Positions 1 to 6,603 of a DNA stretch of 10,716 nucleotides are shown here, piece after piece; the stretch's first letter is position 1; every line of letters begins with the position of its first letter. Position numbers and translations under genes: made by a program. This DNA comes from Dehalococcoidia bacterium UBA6627. Its GTDB lineage: Bacteria; Chloroflexota; Dehalococcoidia; UBA2979. The stretch covers positions 1 to 10,716 of the forward strand of contig DKLZ01000003.1 in assembly GCA_002455955.1 (NCBI GenBank). The letters are read 5' to 3'. Below the pieces are notes generated by a model that worked only from the letters and a program-made list of their open reading frames with translations, did not search any database and was not told the DNA's origin.

Positions 1-426
1 CCAGATTTGTTTGTGCTGTTGGTTTGCGAAGTAAGGTAAGCGTCGCGCTAGCGACAGCAACCCTGCCATAGCTGAGTGAGCGATTGGTTCTGACGCAGCA
101 CCTGGTGAGTTGGAGAGTTTGACTCCACGTTTGAGGAGCTTTCCAAACACAGGATGGTCGATTCCCGCGAATCCCGAGTGTACCCATTTCAGGTTAGGAA
201 GGAGTTCTAGATAATTGAAGAAGCGTCGAACAGAACCGCCTTCCATGACCAGATCAGGCGAGATATAAGCGGCGTTGATCTCACGTTCCTCGTCCCCGTT
301 CAGATTCAATTCCCCTGTTTCTGGGAAATATATGGGTCTGATGATGGTTGCAGTATGGGCTGCGATCGCTGCGAATTCATCGACACAACTGTCGGCGGCG
401 GTTCGTGTTAGCAGAAGGTGGTTCAT
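1..426 (-). CDS. D-2-hydroxyacid dehydrogenase, N-terminal part (cut by window edge)
   Basis: An open frame of 142 codons starts at the ATG at 426 and is still open at base 1, so the C-terminal part, including the NAD-binding glycine motif and catalytic residues, is not visible. The translation carries the N-terminal pattern of the NAD(P)-dependent D-isomer-specific 2-hydroxyacid dehydrogenases. LPNLKWVHSGFAGIDHPVF (about residues 74-92) is followed by GVKLSNSPGAASEPIAHSAMAG and SLARRLPYF, the entry into the dinucleotide-binding domain. The family interconverts 2-keto acids and D-2-hydroxy acids in the cytoplasm; the exact substrate (glyoxylate, hydroxypyruvate, a branched 2-keto acid) cannot be told from this part. 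It starts 28 bp after the stop of the CoA-transferase gene, on the same strand, so the two are probably co-transcribed. No in-frame start lies upstream of this ATG before the transferase stop, and the ribosome-binding site is weak. The family is fairly sure, the substrate unknown. Confidence 0.88.
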   Translation of the reverse strand, partial: MNHLLLTRTAADSCVDEFAAIAAHTATIIRPIYFPETGELNLNGDEEREINAAYISPDLVMEGGSVRRFFNYLELLPNLKWVHSGFAGIDHPVFGKLLKRGVKLSNSPGAASEPIAHSAMAGLLSLARRLPYFANQQHKQIW

Positions 427-450
427 CGTTATGCGTCTGCCACGGTTAAG

Positions 451-475
451 GGCACTATCTTCCAGCGATAGTGTC
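451..475 (-). repeat. Hairpin straddling the CoA-transferase stop codon
   Basis: On the plus strand CACTATC (453-459) and GATAGTG (467-473) are perfect inverted arms around a 7-nt loop. A G-T and a G-C pair extend the stem to 9 bp in minus-strand RNA. The TAG stop (457-455) lies in the downstream arm. No U-run follows, so an intrinsic terminator is unlikely. Its place between two probably co-transcribed genes would suit RNA processing or translational coupling, but that is inference. Confidence 0.5.
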
Positions 476-1690
476 CTGTTCCAGAGATGCAATTTCGTCT
501 GGAGAAAATCCCAAGGCCTGCATGATTTCCTGAGTGTGTTCGCCTAGCTCCGAAAAGAGAGTACTGGGTACTGCAGGTGTTTGACTGAACTGTAACGGGT
601 TACCCACCACCTTACGCCGACCAGCATGCGGGATTTCTTTTTCGACGATATATCCGTTTTCGAGAGCTTGTGGGTCATCGAGGATTTCTTGGTAATTGAG
701 AACTTGTTGGCAGCGAGCTGATTCTCCTAATTCTTCGAAGAATGTGGACCATTCTTCAGTGGTCATAGTGCGCATAGCTTGCGCAACGTGTGACCGCAGT
801 TCATTTTCAGATTCCCTGTTTGGAGAAAATGTCATTGCGCCTATCTTCTCCTGAGAATCCCAGCGGGGGTCAGTTGTAATTTCTCTGATACCACCAATCT
901 CACAGAAGGTTAGCCATGCCTCGTGGGTTCCGAAACCGATGCAGAACGCTCCACCGTCTGAGGTCTCGTAGATACCTGTAACCCCAGTAGAAATTGGATG
1001 AAACGGCCCTAATTTCTGAGGCAAGTTACCGGTCAAGGATGTGTGGTTGACTTCCCAGGATTGCATCCACAGGAGCGCACCATAGGCTGAAGTTGAAACC
1101 TTTTTCAGTAAGCCGTGACGTTCTCTGGCAGCGAAGGCAACCATAATTCCCAGCGTGAGTGAGAGTGCGCCCGCAGTATCACCGATGATAGCGCCAGGAA
1201 TTATGGTTTCGCTCTCAGGTGCGCCTGTAACACCTGCGATACCACTGCGAGCCTGTGCGTACTGGTCAGACATGGGTTTCGTTCGATCGGGGCCCTTGTG
1301 GCCGAACCCGTTCGCAACTCCATAGATTAGCTGTTTGTTTCGTTTTGCTAGCGTCTCATAGCTCAAACCCATGCGGCCCAGGGCTTCTTCACGGTAGTTA
1401 CTGAAAAAGATGTCTGCGCGATCAACGAGACGGTACACAACCTCCTTACCCAGATCAGTGTGGATATCAAGAGAGATAGAACGTTTACCGCTCCCTACGC
1501 CGATGAACTGTGTTCCTAAGACTTCGTCGGGCAATGTGTTCTGATGGCCACGGTACCAACGATTAGCATCGCCTCGGGGCGGTTCAATCTTGATTACATC
1601 AGCACCCATGTCAGCCAGAAATCCGCCCACAGCAGGGCCTTGGACAGCCGTTGCCACCTCGACGACACGAACACCTTCGAGCGGTTGCAT
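455..1690 (-). CDS. CaiB/BaiF family (family III) CoA-transferase
   Basis: The product has 411 residues, the usual length for family III CoA-transferases. These enzymes move CoA between carboxylic acids through an aspartyl-CoA intermediate, as in formyl-CoA:oxalate, carnitine and (R)-2-hydroxyacid CoA-transferases. Visible family marks are the start MQPLEGVRVVEVATAVQGPA, then LADMGADVIKIEPPRGD (25-41) and GKRSISLDI (68-76). RADIFFSNYREEALGRMGL (91-109) and IYGVANGFGHKGPD follow. Asp142, in SDQYAQARSGIAG, aligns with the place of the catalytic aspartate in the family. GDTAGAL (170-176) and the C-terminal QVLNYQEILDDPQ region are also typical. AAAGG sits 7 bases before the ATG, a good ribosome-binding site that supports this start. 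The next gene, 28 bp downstream, encodes a D-2-hydroxyacid dehydrogenase, which suggests a hydroxy or keto acid substrate. The substrate cannot be named, since subfamilies overlap strongly in sequence. Cytoplasmic, no membrane segment. Confidence 0.93.
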   Translation of the reverse strand: MQPLEGVRVVEVATAVQGPAVGGFLADMGADVIKIEPPRGDANRWYRGHQNTLPDEVLGTQFIGVGSGKRSISLDIHTDLGKEVVYRLVDRADIFFSNYREEALGRMGLSYETLAKRNKQLIYGVANGFGHKGPDRTKPMSDQYAQARSGIAGVTGAPESETIIPGAIIGDTAGALSLTLGIMVAFAARERHGLLKKVSTSAYGALLWMQSWEVNHTSLTGNLPQKLGPFHPISTGVTGIYETSDGGAFCIGFGTHEAWLTFCEIGGIREITTDPRWDSQEKIGAMTFSPNRESENELRSHVAQAMRTMTTEEWSTFFEELGESARCQQVLNYQEILDDPQALENGYIVEKEIPHAGRRKVVGNPLQFSQTPAVPSTLFSELGEHTQEIMQALGFSPDEIASLEQDTIAGR

Positions 1691-1813
1691 GCTGTTACCT
1701 TTCTCTATCGTCCGGGCTCACTTAGAAAATACGAGGCGCAGCTGTTCAGGCGCACCACTCGAAGCCAATGTGTCGTGTATCAAAATACGTTCATCTGGTT
1801 ATCGAGGCGTTAG

Positions 1814-1878
1814 CGTAACAGTCTTAGGATACCGAAGTGGTTGTGGAGGATGAGGGCAGCAGCTTCGATGTTGTTACG
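1814..1878 (-). repeat. Nested inverted repeats just downstream of tRNA-Asp
   Basis: CGTAACA (1814-1820) pairs with TGTTACG (1872-1878). Inside it, CGAAG (1833-1837) pairs with CTTCG (1863-1867). Read on the minus strand, this begins immediately after the CCA end of the tRNA-Asp gene, so it could be a 3' trailer structure or a processing site. Stems are short, the enclosed loop is long and there is no U-run, so it does not look like a standard terminator. The rest of the 188-bp gap between tRNA and CoA-transferase shows no gene, and I find no convincing promoter in it. Confidence 0.25.
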
Positions 1879-1955
1879 TGGCGACCCCGAGCGGATTCGA
1901 ACCGCCGCTCTCCACCGTGACAGGGTGGCGTGTTAGACCGCTACACTACGGGGCC
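1879..1955 (-). tRNA. tRNA-Asp (anticodon GUC)
   Basis: The minus strand folds into a full cloverleaf. The acceptor stem is GGCCCCG with CGGGGTC (7 pairs, one G-U). The D arm is closed by GTGT/ACAC around AGCGGTCTA. The anticodon stem CCACC/GGTGG has loop CTGTCAC, so the anticodon is GTC (1921-1919), reading aspartate GAC/GAU codons. The T arm is GGCGG/CCGCT with loop TTCGAAT. The discriminator base is G, as expected for tRNA-Asp, and the 3' CCA is encoded (1881-1879). It lies alone between the CoA-transferase unit and a divergent small gene. No direct repeat of its 3' end was seen nearby, so there is no sign of an integrated element here. Confidence 0.97.
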
Positions 1956-1968
1956 GCGTAAGATTCGA

Positions 1969-1997
1969 CATTAAGGCCTTCCCTGCACACTGGTCAA
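1969..1997 (-). promoter_or_regulatory. Likely sigma-70-type promoter of tRNA-Asp
   Basis: Read on the minus strand, TTGACC (1997-1992) is followed by a 17-bp spacer and TTAATG (1974-1969). The -10 box ends 13 bp before the first base of the tRNA, so transcription would begin a few bases upstream of the mature 5' end. The -35 box and the spacing are good, while the -10 box is weak. It shares the 88-bp gap with the divergent gene at 2044. Confidence 0.45.
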
Positions 1998-2043
1998 CGG
2001 GGAGAATAGATAGAAGCGATGATTTAAGTTTCTAGGAGCACCG

Positions 2044-2274
2044 ATGCCTCGTACTCCGAGACGGCGACGTAAGTCACGAAGTCTTCCACCTCGTCCAACT
2101 TATTCCGGTACAGCTGAGGTAGCGGAAGAGGCTCTATCGCGAGATGAACGGCCACTTCGTTACGTTCAGCGTGAGTCGCCGCATCTTATTTCTGAACTAT
2201 GGCGTGTCGGCGCTGTGTCTGTTGTCAGCTTTGGGCTGTTGTTTGCACTGGTGCTTGTGGACCGTATTAGCTAA
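2044..2274 (+). CDS. Small tail-anchored membrane protein, unknown function
   Basis: This is the only plus-strand protein gene in the window. It encodes 76 residues. AGGAG (2034-2038) sits 5 bases before the ATG, a strong and well-placed ribosome-binding site, and the main reason to believe the gene. The N-terminus is very basic (PRTPRRRRKSRSLPPRP, residues 2-18). A charged segment follows, then one hydrophobic helix at about 54-72 with only VDRIS-type residues after it, so it should be a tail-anchored or single-pass protein with a cytoplasmic N-terminus. I do not recognise a named family. Short proteins with a basic or proline-rich head and one C-terminal helix are common in Chloroflexota-like genomes. 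The basic head could contact nucleic acid or the membrane surface, but nothing shows this. It diverges from tRNA-Asp and converges on the zinc-finger gene that ends at 2337. Confidence 0.72.
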   Translation: MPRTPRRRRKSRSLPPRPTYSGTAEVAEEALSRDERPLRYVQRESPHLISELWRVGAVSVVSFGLLFALVLVDRIS

Positions 2275-2284
2275 CGATGGTCGG

Positions 2285-2311
2285 AGCGTTATTCTAGGTC
2301 GGCCTAGCGCT
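2285..2311. terminator. Possible weak bidirectional terminator between convergent genes
   Basis: CTAGG (2294-2298), loop TCGG and CCTAG (2303-2307) make a 5-bp stem. Outer AGCG (2285-2288) and CGCT (2308-2311) can add four pairs across a 5-nt bulge. On the plus strand UU follows, then C. It lies between the stops of the convergent genes at 2274 and 2337, where a terminator for both would be expected, but the U-tract is poor. Confidence 0.3.
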
Positions 2312-2336
2312 TTCGAGCATGTGTTATGCCCAACCA

Positions 2337-2888
2337 CTACTGTAACTTTTGATAGGCGACACATGCTGCCAGGGTACCTATGGTCCAGCCGATCAGATCG
2401 ATATGCAATAGTTCGAATGGCAAGCCAGTGAGCAAGAAGCGTGTCAAAAGTATTATGCCGACCCCAACGATTGCTAAGGTCTGCATCATCGGTCCACGTT
2501 TACCGTTAGTAGCCCAACTGATTGCTGACGCTAGCAGAGAGCCCATAACGCTACCGGTCAAAATTCCGATGAGAATCCCAAAAAAACCCATACCACCGAA
2601 TGGCAAGATCAGCGCTCCGATTACACCTAACGGAATAGCTAACGCCATGGTGATCGCACTTGAACGTAGGTAGTGTTGAAGGCCGACTTCATACATCGGG
2701 GGACGGCGCAGGTTGGCACAGGGTTTGCAACGAGTGCCACCTGGTGCGTGTACGAGGCAGTCAGGGCAGATGATCGCGTTGCACCGTCCGCATGTAAGTG
2801 CACTTTCGGCATGCCAGGATGACTTGCAAGTGAACACAGATGGTTCAATCAGGTCGCGTTCTTCAGCCGGGGAGGAATGTTCGTTCAT
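2337..2888 (-). CDS. Membrane protein with N-terminal B-box-like zinc finger, unknown function
   Basis: The protein has 183 residues in two parts. The soluble N-terminus holds a cysteine/histidine array: C21, H26, C33-x2-C36, C41-x2-C44 and C54-x2-C57, with LTCGRCNAIICPDCL and PGGTRCKPC. This resembles the small B-box-type zinc-binding domain that bacteria place in front of membrane domains such as rhomboid proteases. Residues about 73-180 form probably four membrane helices, glycine-rich in the first half (IPLGVIGALILPFGGMGFFGILIGILTG). I see no rhomboid GxSG/H catalytic motif, so it is not an intact rhomboid. It starts 60 bp after rny on the same strand and may be co-transcribed with it. 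The ATG at 2888 is the first possible start after an in-frame stop. It lacks a clear ribosome-binding site, which suggests either coupling or a leaderless message. The function is unknown; the zinc finger could recruit a partner to the membrane. Confidence 0.82.
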   Translation of the reverse strand: MNEHSSPAEERDLIEPSVFTCKSSWHAESALTCGRCNAIICPDCLVHAPGGTRCKPCANLRRPPMYEVGLQHYLRSSAITMALAIPLGVIGALILPFGGMGFFGILIGILTGSVMGSLLASAISWATNGKRGPMMQTLAIVGVGIILLTRFLLTGLPFELLHIDLIGWTIGTLAACVAYQKLQ

Positions 2889-2948
2889 CTCAAAAGGCTA
2901 CGTTATCGTGACCTGATTTGCTGAAGTTGCCTAGCGAGTTCGGTGGAA

Positions 2949-4478
2949 TTAGTGAGCGACCGCTGAGGATCGCGTTTCACGAATTACCGTGACTTTGATC
3001 TCTCCTGGATACTGGACGGTCTCTTCGATTTTGAGTGAGACGTCTCGTGCGAGTCGTGTGGCTGCTACGTCATCTATTGTTTCAGGGCGCACTATAATGC
3101 GTACCTCGCGTCCGGCTTGGATTGCGAATGCCTCTTCGACACCGTCATAAGAGTTCGCTATTGCCTCGAGCTCTTCAAGCCGTTTAATGTATTGCTCAGC
3201 AGAATCGCGTCGAGCCCCTGGACGGCTACCTGACATTGCGTCGGCGCATATCACGATCAATGCTTCGACTGTGTCAGGGCGCACTTCTTCATGGTGAGCT
3301 TCAATGCAGTGGACGATCTCTCTATTCACACTGAATCGTTTCGCTATGTCAGCGCCGATTAGTGCGTGAGTTCCCTCTGTCTCGCGGTCGATTGCCTTGC
3401 CAAGGTCGTGAAGCAAACCACCTGCACGAGCAACTTCTACATCTGCTCCCAGTTCGATAGCGAGTGCAGCGGCGAGCCATGAGGTTTCAAGTGCGTGTCG
3501 CAGCTGGTTCTGTCCATACGAATAACGAAATTTTAGTCGTCCTAGAGTCTTCACGATTTCCGGATGAAGCGTTGGAACTTCCGCGTCGACCAGGACGCGT
3601 TCTCCTGCTTCCTGAACAGTTTGTTCCACATCTGCACGTGCGTTATTGACAGATTCTTCGATTCGAAGCGGTTGAATGCGACCATCCTGTACTAGCTTTG
3701 TAAGTGCTAGACGAGCAATCTCGCGACGCACCGGGTCGAAGCCAGAGATGGTGACTAAACCTGGGGTGTCATCAATGATTAAGTCACAGCCGGTAGCTGA
3801 TTCAAAAGCACGTATATTGCGGCCTTCACGTCCGATGATGCGGCCCTTCAGATCGTCAGAAGGTAATGGCACACTACTGACTGTCGTCTCAGCCGTGACT
3901 TGCGAAGTCATTCGCTGCATTACAGTCGCTAGGATTTTCCGTGCCCGCGTGTCTGCTTCGTTCTTCACTGACTGTTCCATCGCTCGAACGCGACGAGCTG
4001 CTTCGTCTCGTAACTCCCCATCGAGATCGTTGAGTAACCGTTCTCTCGCCTCACTTGTAGTCAGCTGTGAAATTTCTTCAAGTTGGGTGCGTTTCATACG
4101 TTCTTGTTTGTCGAGATTTCGGTCTTTCTCATCTAGTCCTGCAGATCGTTCACGCATCGATTGCTCATTGTGATCGAGTTGCTCGGCGCGTCTGTCGAGT
4201 GCTGTCTCACGTTGTTCTAATCGACGCTCTGCTCGTGTTAATTCACGTCGAGCCTCGCGAGCTTCAGTTTCACCATCTTGGCGGCGGTTAAGTGATTCTC
4301 TTTCAGCTTCGAGTGTCAATTCTTGCGCTTCACGCCTTGCATCACCGATTATGCCGGTGGCTTCATCCTCAGCACGCTTAAGTACGCCACTACTACTAGC
4401 CCGAATGTAAATGAGGACGGTAGTTCCGCCGAGGGCAAATATTCCTACGGCGATGATCACAGATATCAGGATGTCCAT
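2949..4478 (-). CDS. rny: Ribonuclease Y
   Basis: RNase Y is a membrane-anchored endoribonuclease that begins mRNA decay in bacteria lacking RNase E. The protein of 509 residues, usual for the family, shows the full order. A membrane helix lies at about 3-25, and a long charged coiled coil at about 30-185. A KH RNA-binding domain has GRIIGREGRNIRA (212-224). An HD phosphohydrolase domain has H357-D358 in GGLLHDLGKA, further histidines at 328, 371 and 395-396, and D413. A conserved C-terminal domain ends near KVTVIRE. The frame is open to an ATG at 4577, but the extra 33 residues (MHEQHLRCLL...) are unlike the family and would put a polar stretch before the anchor. The ATG at 4478 starts MDILISVIIAVGIF, so I chose it; GGA is 7 bases upstream. 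It follows recX by 213 bp. A possible own promoter there is TTGATT (4658-4653), 16 bp, TACTAG (4636-4631), of low certainty. Confidence 0.96.
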   Translation of the reverse strand: MDILISVIIAVGIFALGGTTVLIYIRASSSGVLKRAEDEATGIIGDARREAQELTLEAERESLNRRQDGETEAREARRELTRAERRLEQRETALDRRAEQLDHNEQSMRERSAGLDEKDRNLDKQERMKRTQLEEISQLTTSEARERLLNDLDGELRDEAARRVRAMEQSVKNEADTRARKILATVMQRMTSQVTAETTVSSVPLPSDDLKGRIIGREGRNIRAFESATGCDLIIDDTPGLVTISGFDPVRREIARLALTKLVQDGRIQPLRIEESVNNARADVEQTVQEAGERVLVDAEVPTLHPEIVKTLGRLKFRYSYGQNQLRHALETSWLAAALAIELGADVEVARAGGLLHDLGKAIDRETEGTHALIGADIAKRFSVNREIVHCIEAHHEEVRPDTVEALIVICADAMSGSRPGARRDSAEQYIKRLEELEAIANSYDGVEEAFAIQAGREVRIIVRPETIDDVAATRLARDVSLKIEETVQYPGEIKVTVIRETRSSAVAH

Positions 4479-4691
4479 GAATGTTCCGCTTCGACTACCG
4501 TCGCGCCGTCGTTGCGTCGCGCTCGGCTGAAATAATATTGTTCCGTGTAATAAACAACGGAGGTGTTGTTCGTGCATCGTAGCACTGCTAGGCGTTCATG
4601 GGATGGTAAGTCGGATTTAGATATTGAGCTCTAGTATTGTCGTTCGATTTGGAATCAATGCCTTTTCTAGACGAGTGGTTTTGTAATTTCG

Positions 4692-5300
4692 TCAATTCTG
4701 GTCATTGACGATCGAGATCGCGTAACTAATCATTTCCGGATCAAATCCACGGCGCTGGAGGTATGCGTAGAGACGGCGCTTTCGAACATCGGCGTCAAGT
4801 TTTGTTAATGCTGCCGAGCGTTTACGAACTGCTTCGACTGCAGCTGAACGATCATCGTGTGATGCGAGGACTATTTCCAGGTCTTCTGTTGAGATGCCTT
4901 CGGCTCGTAACTCACGGGTAAGCATCGAGCGACTTCGACCGTGTGATCGTTGTCTTGTGAGATAGGCTTTGGCCCATGATCTGTCATCGGCATAACCAAG
5001 CTCGGTGATGCGATTGATAGCATGCGCACTCTCTTCTTCTGTAAAGTCTGCTGACAGATGTGCGCGTAACGCTTTGACAGTGCGCTGCCGCTTCGCAAGG
5101 AAGCCGAGGGCACGCTGTACCGCAATTCGACTGCGCCCCTCGAATTGGATGGTGTTCCAGCGGTCGTAATCTAGCTGTTGTCCCATCTGAAGGTTGTGTT
5201 CGAGTAAGGACTCGAGAGGTAGTTCGACTGGATCAGCATCGTCAACCCAAATGCGGGCGACACCGAATTGTCGCTGATCGATACTACGAACAACTGGCAT
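4692..5300 (-). CDS. recX: Regulatory protein RecX
   Basis: RecX binds RecA and the RecA-DNA filament and modulates recombination and the SOS response. The 202-residue product has a variable N-terminal segment (1-55) with beta character (QFGVARIWVDDADPVELPLESL). The three-helix repeats of the family follow: ALGFLAKRQRTVKALRAHL (about 64-82), INRITELGYADDRSWAKAYL (about 95-114) with the typical LGY-DD-A signature, SRSMLTREL-AEGI, and a last repeat ending YAYLQRRGFDPEMI. It starts 12 bp after the recA stop. That gap has no strong ribosome-binding site, so translation is probably coupled to recA and both genes should respond to the SOS promoter at 6488-6516. RecX is normally made in smaller amounts than RecA, and a poor ribosome-binding site fits that. 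Confidence 0.93.
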   Translation of the reverse strand: MPVVRSIDQRQFGVARIWVDDADPVELPLESLLEHNLQMGQQLDYDRWNTIQFEGRSRIAVQRALGFLAKRQRTVKALRAHLSADFTEEESAHAINRITELGYADDRSWAKAYLTRQRSHGRSRSMLTRELRAEGISTEDLEIVLASHDDRSAAVEAVRKRSAALTKLDADVRKRRLYAYLQRRGFDPEMISYAISIVNDQN

Positions 5301-5312
5301 TGTTATCAGCTG

Positions 5313-6422
5313 CTATGCATCGATCGCAAGTTGCGCGTTTTCGGTTAGGGCGTCGTTGGTTGCGGTTTCATTAATCGCCGAATCTTCTTTTGCTGGTGAT
5401 AATTCAAGTCCGGCGGCAATGCGGACTTGAGCCTCAATTTCCTCGGCAAGCTCATGATGTTCTCGCAAGTAAGTCGCGGAGTTCATTCGTCCCTGACCAA
5501 GACGGGTATCACCGTAGGAATAGAATGAACCGAGCTTTTTGACGACGTCGTACTCGACACTTAAATCCAAAATGTCTCCGTGGCGGTTGATTCCGTGGAG
5601 ATCGGTAGTGAAGAGTATGTCGAATTCTGACTGTCGGAACGGTGGTGCAACTTTATTCTTTACGACCTTGCAGCGAACACGGTTCCCAATAAAGTTTTGG
5701 CCATCCTTCAGAGATTCGATTCGGCGGATATCGATCCTTACCGATGAGTAAAACTTTAGAGCTCGACCACCGGGAGTGGTCTCAGGGCTGCCGAACATTA
5801 CACCGATCTTCTCGCGGAGCTGATTAATGAAGACTAATGCAGTGTTATTACGACCAACTGCCGAAGTAAGCTTTCGCATTGCCTGTGACATGAGACGTGC
5901 TTGTAGTCCAGGCAAGGAGTCCCCCATGTCCCCCTCGATTTCAGCACGTGGCACAAGTGCAGCAACAGAATCAATGACAACGAGGTCAATTGCTCCCGAG
6001 CGAATTAACGCTTCGCAAATTTCAAGAGCTTGTTCTCCGGTGTCAGGCTGCGAGATGAGAAGGTCGTCGATGTTGATGCCACACGCGGCAGCGTATTCAG
6101 GATCCATTGCGTGCTCGACGTCGATATAAGCGGCGGTGCCGCCACGTTTCTGTGACTCAGCGAGAATGTGTTGTGCAAGGGTAGATTTGCCAGCTGATTC
6201 AGGACCGAATATCTCTGTGATTCGGCCACGCGGAATCCCACCGATGCCGAGTGCTATATCGAGCGACAAAGCTCCTGTTGGAATCGAAGAGACTTGGATT
6301 GCGGCTTCAGGGTCTCCAAGTCGCATCACAGCGCCTTTGCCGAAATCTTTAGTGATTTGTTCTAGTGCTAGATCGAGATCGCTTTCCCGTTTGGAAATTT
6401 CGGACTTTTTGGACTTTGCCAT
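5313..6422 (-). CDS. recA: Recombinase RecA
   Basis: RecA forms ATP-dependent filaments on single-stranded DNA, drives strand exchange in recombinational repair and triggers LexA self-cleavage. The protein has 369 residues. Walker A is GPESAGKST (73-81), YIDVEHAMDPEYA (99-111) carries the conserved glutamate E103, and Walker B is LVVID (147-151). The L1/L2 DNA-binding loops include VPRAEIEGDMGDSLPG and FINQLREKIGVMFGSPETTPGG (198-219), followed by ALKFYSSVRIDIRR. The C-terminus is acidic and variable (SPAKEDSAINETATND...), as is usual. The frame is open to 6491, but those 23 extra codons overlap the promoter and operator. The ATG at 6422 begins MAKSKKSEISKRES and has GAGAGG 10 bases upstream, so it is the likely start. 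It is preceded by a promoter with an embedded LexA-type box and followed by recX. Confidence 0.98.
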   Translation of the reverse strand: MAKSKKSEISKRESDLDLALEQITKDFGKGAVMRLGDPEAAIQVSSIPTGALSLDIALGIGGIPRGRITEIFGPESAGKSTLAQHILAESQKRGGTAAYIDVEHAMDPEYAAACGINIDDLLISQPDTGEQALEICEALIRSGAIDLVVIDSVAALVPRAEIEGDMGDSLPGLQARLMSQAMRKLTSAVGRNNTALVFINQLREKIGVMFGSPETTPGGRALKFYSSVRIDIRRIESLKDGQNFIGNRVRCKVVKNKVAPPFRQSEFDILFTTDLHGINRHGDILDLSVEYDVVKKLGSFYSYGDTRLGQGRMNSATYLREHHELAEEIEAQVRIAAGLELSPAKEDSAINETATNDALTENAQLAIDA

Positions 6423-6487
6423 AGCGGTGGTACCTCTCGTAGTCAGCCCTGGAAGGCGTTGGATCAATAAACCCTGCCGCGTTCCGA

Positions 6488-6516
6488 ACACTAATAGAAC
6501 ATGAGTTCTAAGTCAA
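6488..6516 (-). promoter_or_regulatory. recA promoter
   Basis: Read on the minus strand, TTGACT (6516-6511) is followed by a 17-bp spacer and TAGTGT (6493-6488). The -35 box is near consensus, and the -10 box keeps the TAnnnT bases. The predicted start near 6481 gives a leader of about 60 nt containing GAGAGG before the recA ATG at 6422. A second possible -10 box, TATAGT (6553-6548), lies further upstream but has no good -35 partner. Confidence 0.65.
6495..6510. promoter_or_regulatory. LexA-type SOS box in the recA promoter spacer
   Basis: TAGAACATGAGTTCTA is a perfect 6+6 inverted repeat with a 4-bp centre. It contains GAAC-N4-GTTC, the core of the SOS operator known for LexA of Bacillus and Actinobacteria. 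It fills the spacer between the -35 and -10 boxes of the recA promoter, so bound LexA would directly block RNA polymerase. A further GAAC half-site (6486-6489) lies 11 bp from the GAAC of the box. That LexA of this organism uses this motif is inference, since lexA is not in the window. Confidence 0.75.
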
Positions 6517-6603
6517 GTATTCTTTTAGTAATACGTTATTACCGAGCACTATAGGTGCATTGAGTATTGAAGAATTACAGAAGGGTGGTTCGTGGCAATT
6601 CCG

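Noticed and set aside
1879..1955. tRNA-Asp as an attachment site of an integrated element
   Set aside because: No integrase gene and no repeated copy of the tRNA 3' end were seen on either side.
2337..2888. Rhomboid protease call for the zinc-finger membrane protein
   Set aside because: There is no GxSG serine motif and no paired catalytic histidine in the membrane part; only the N-terminal zinc-binding domain is shared.
3676..4173. 165-codon plus-strand open frame
   Set aside because: It is the antisense of the RNase Y coiled coil and KH region, serine- and arginine-rich as expected from a shadow frame, and has no ribosome-binding site.
4479..4577. Longer N-terminus of RNase Y starting at 4577
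   Set aside because: The 33 extra residues are polar and unlike any RNase Y start. The ATG at 4478 places the membrane helix at the N-terminus as in the family.
6423..6491. Longer N-terminus of RecA starting at 6491
   Set aside because: It would overlap the -10 box and lie at the promoter. The ATG at 6422 has GAGAGG upstream and gives a normal RecA start.
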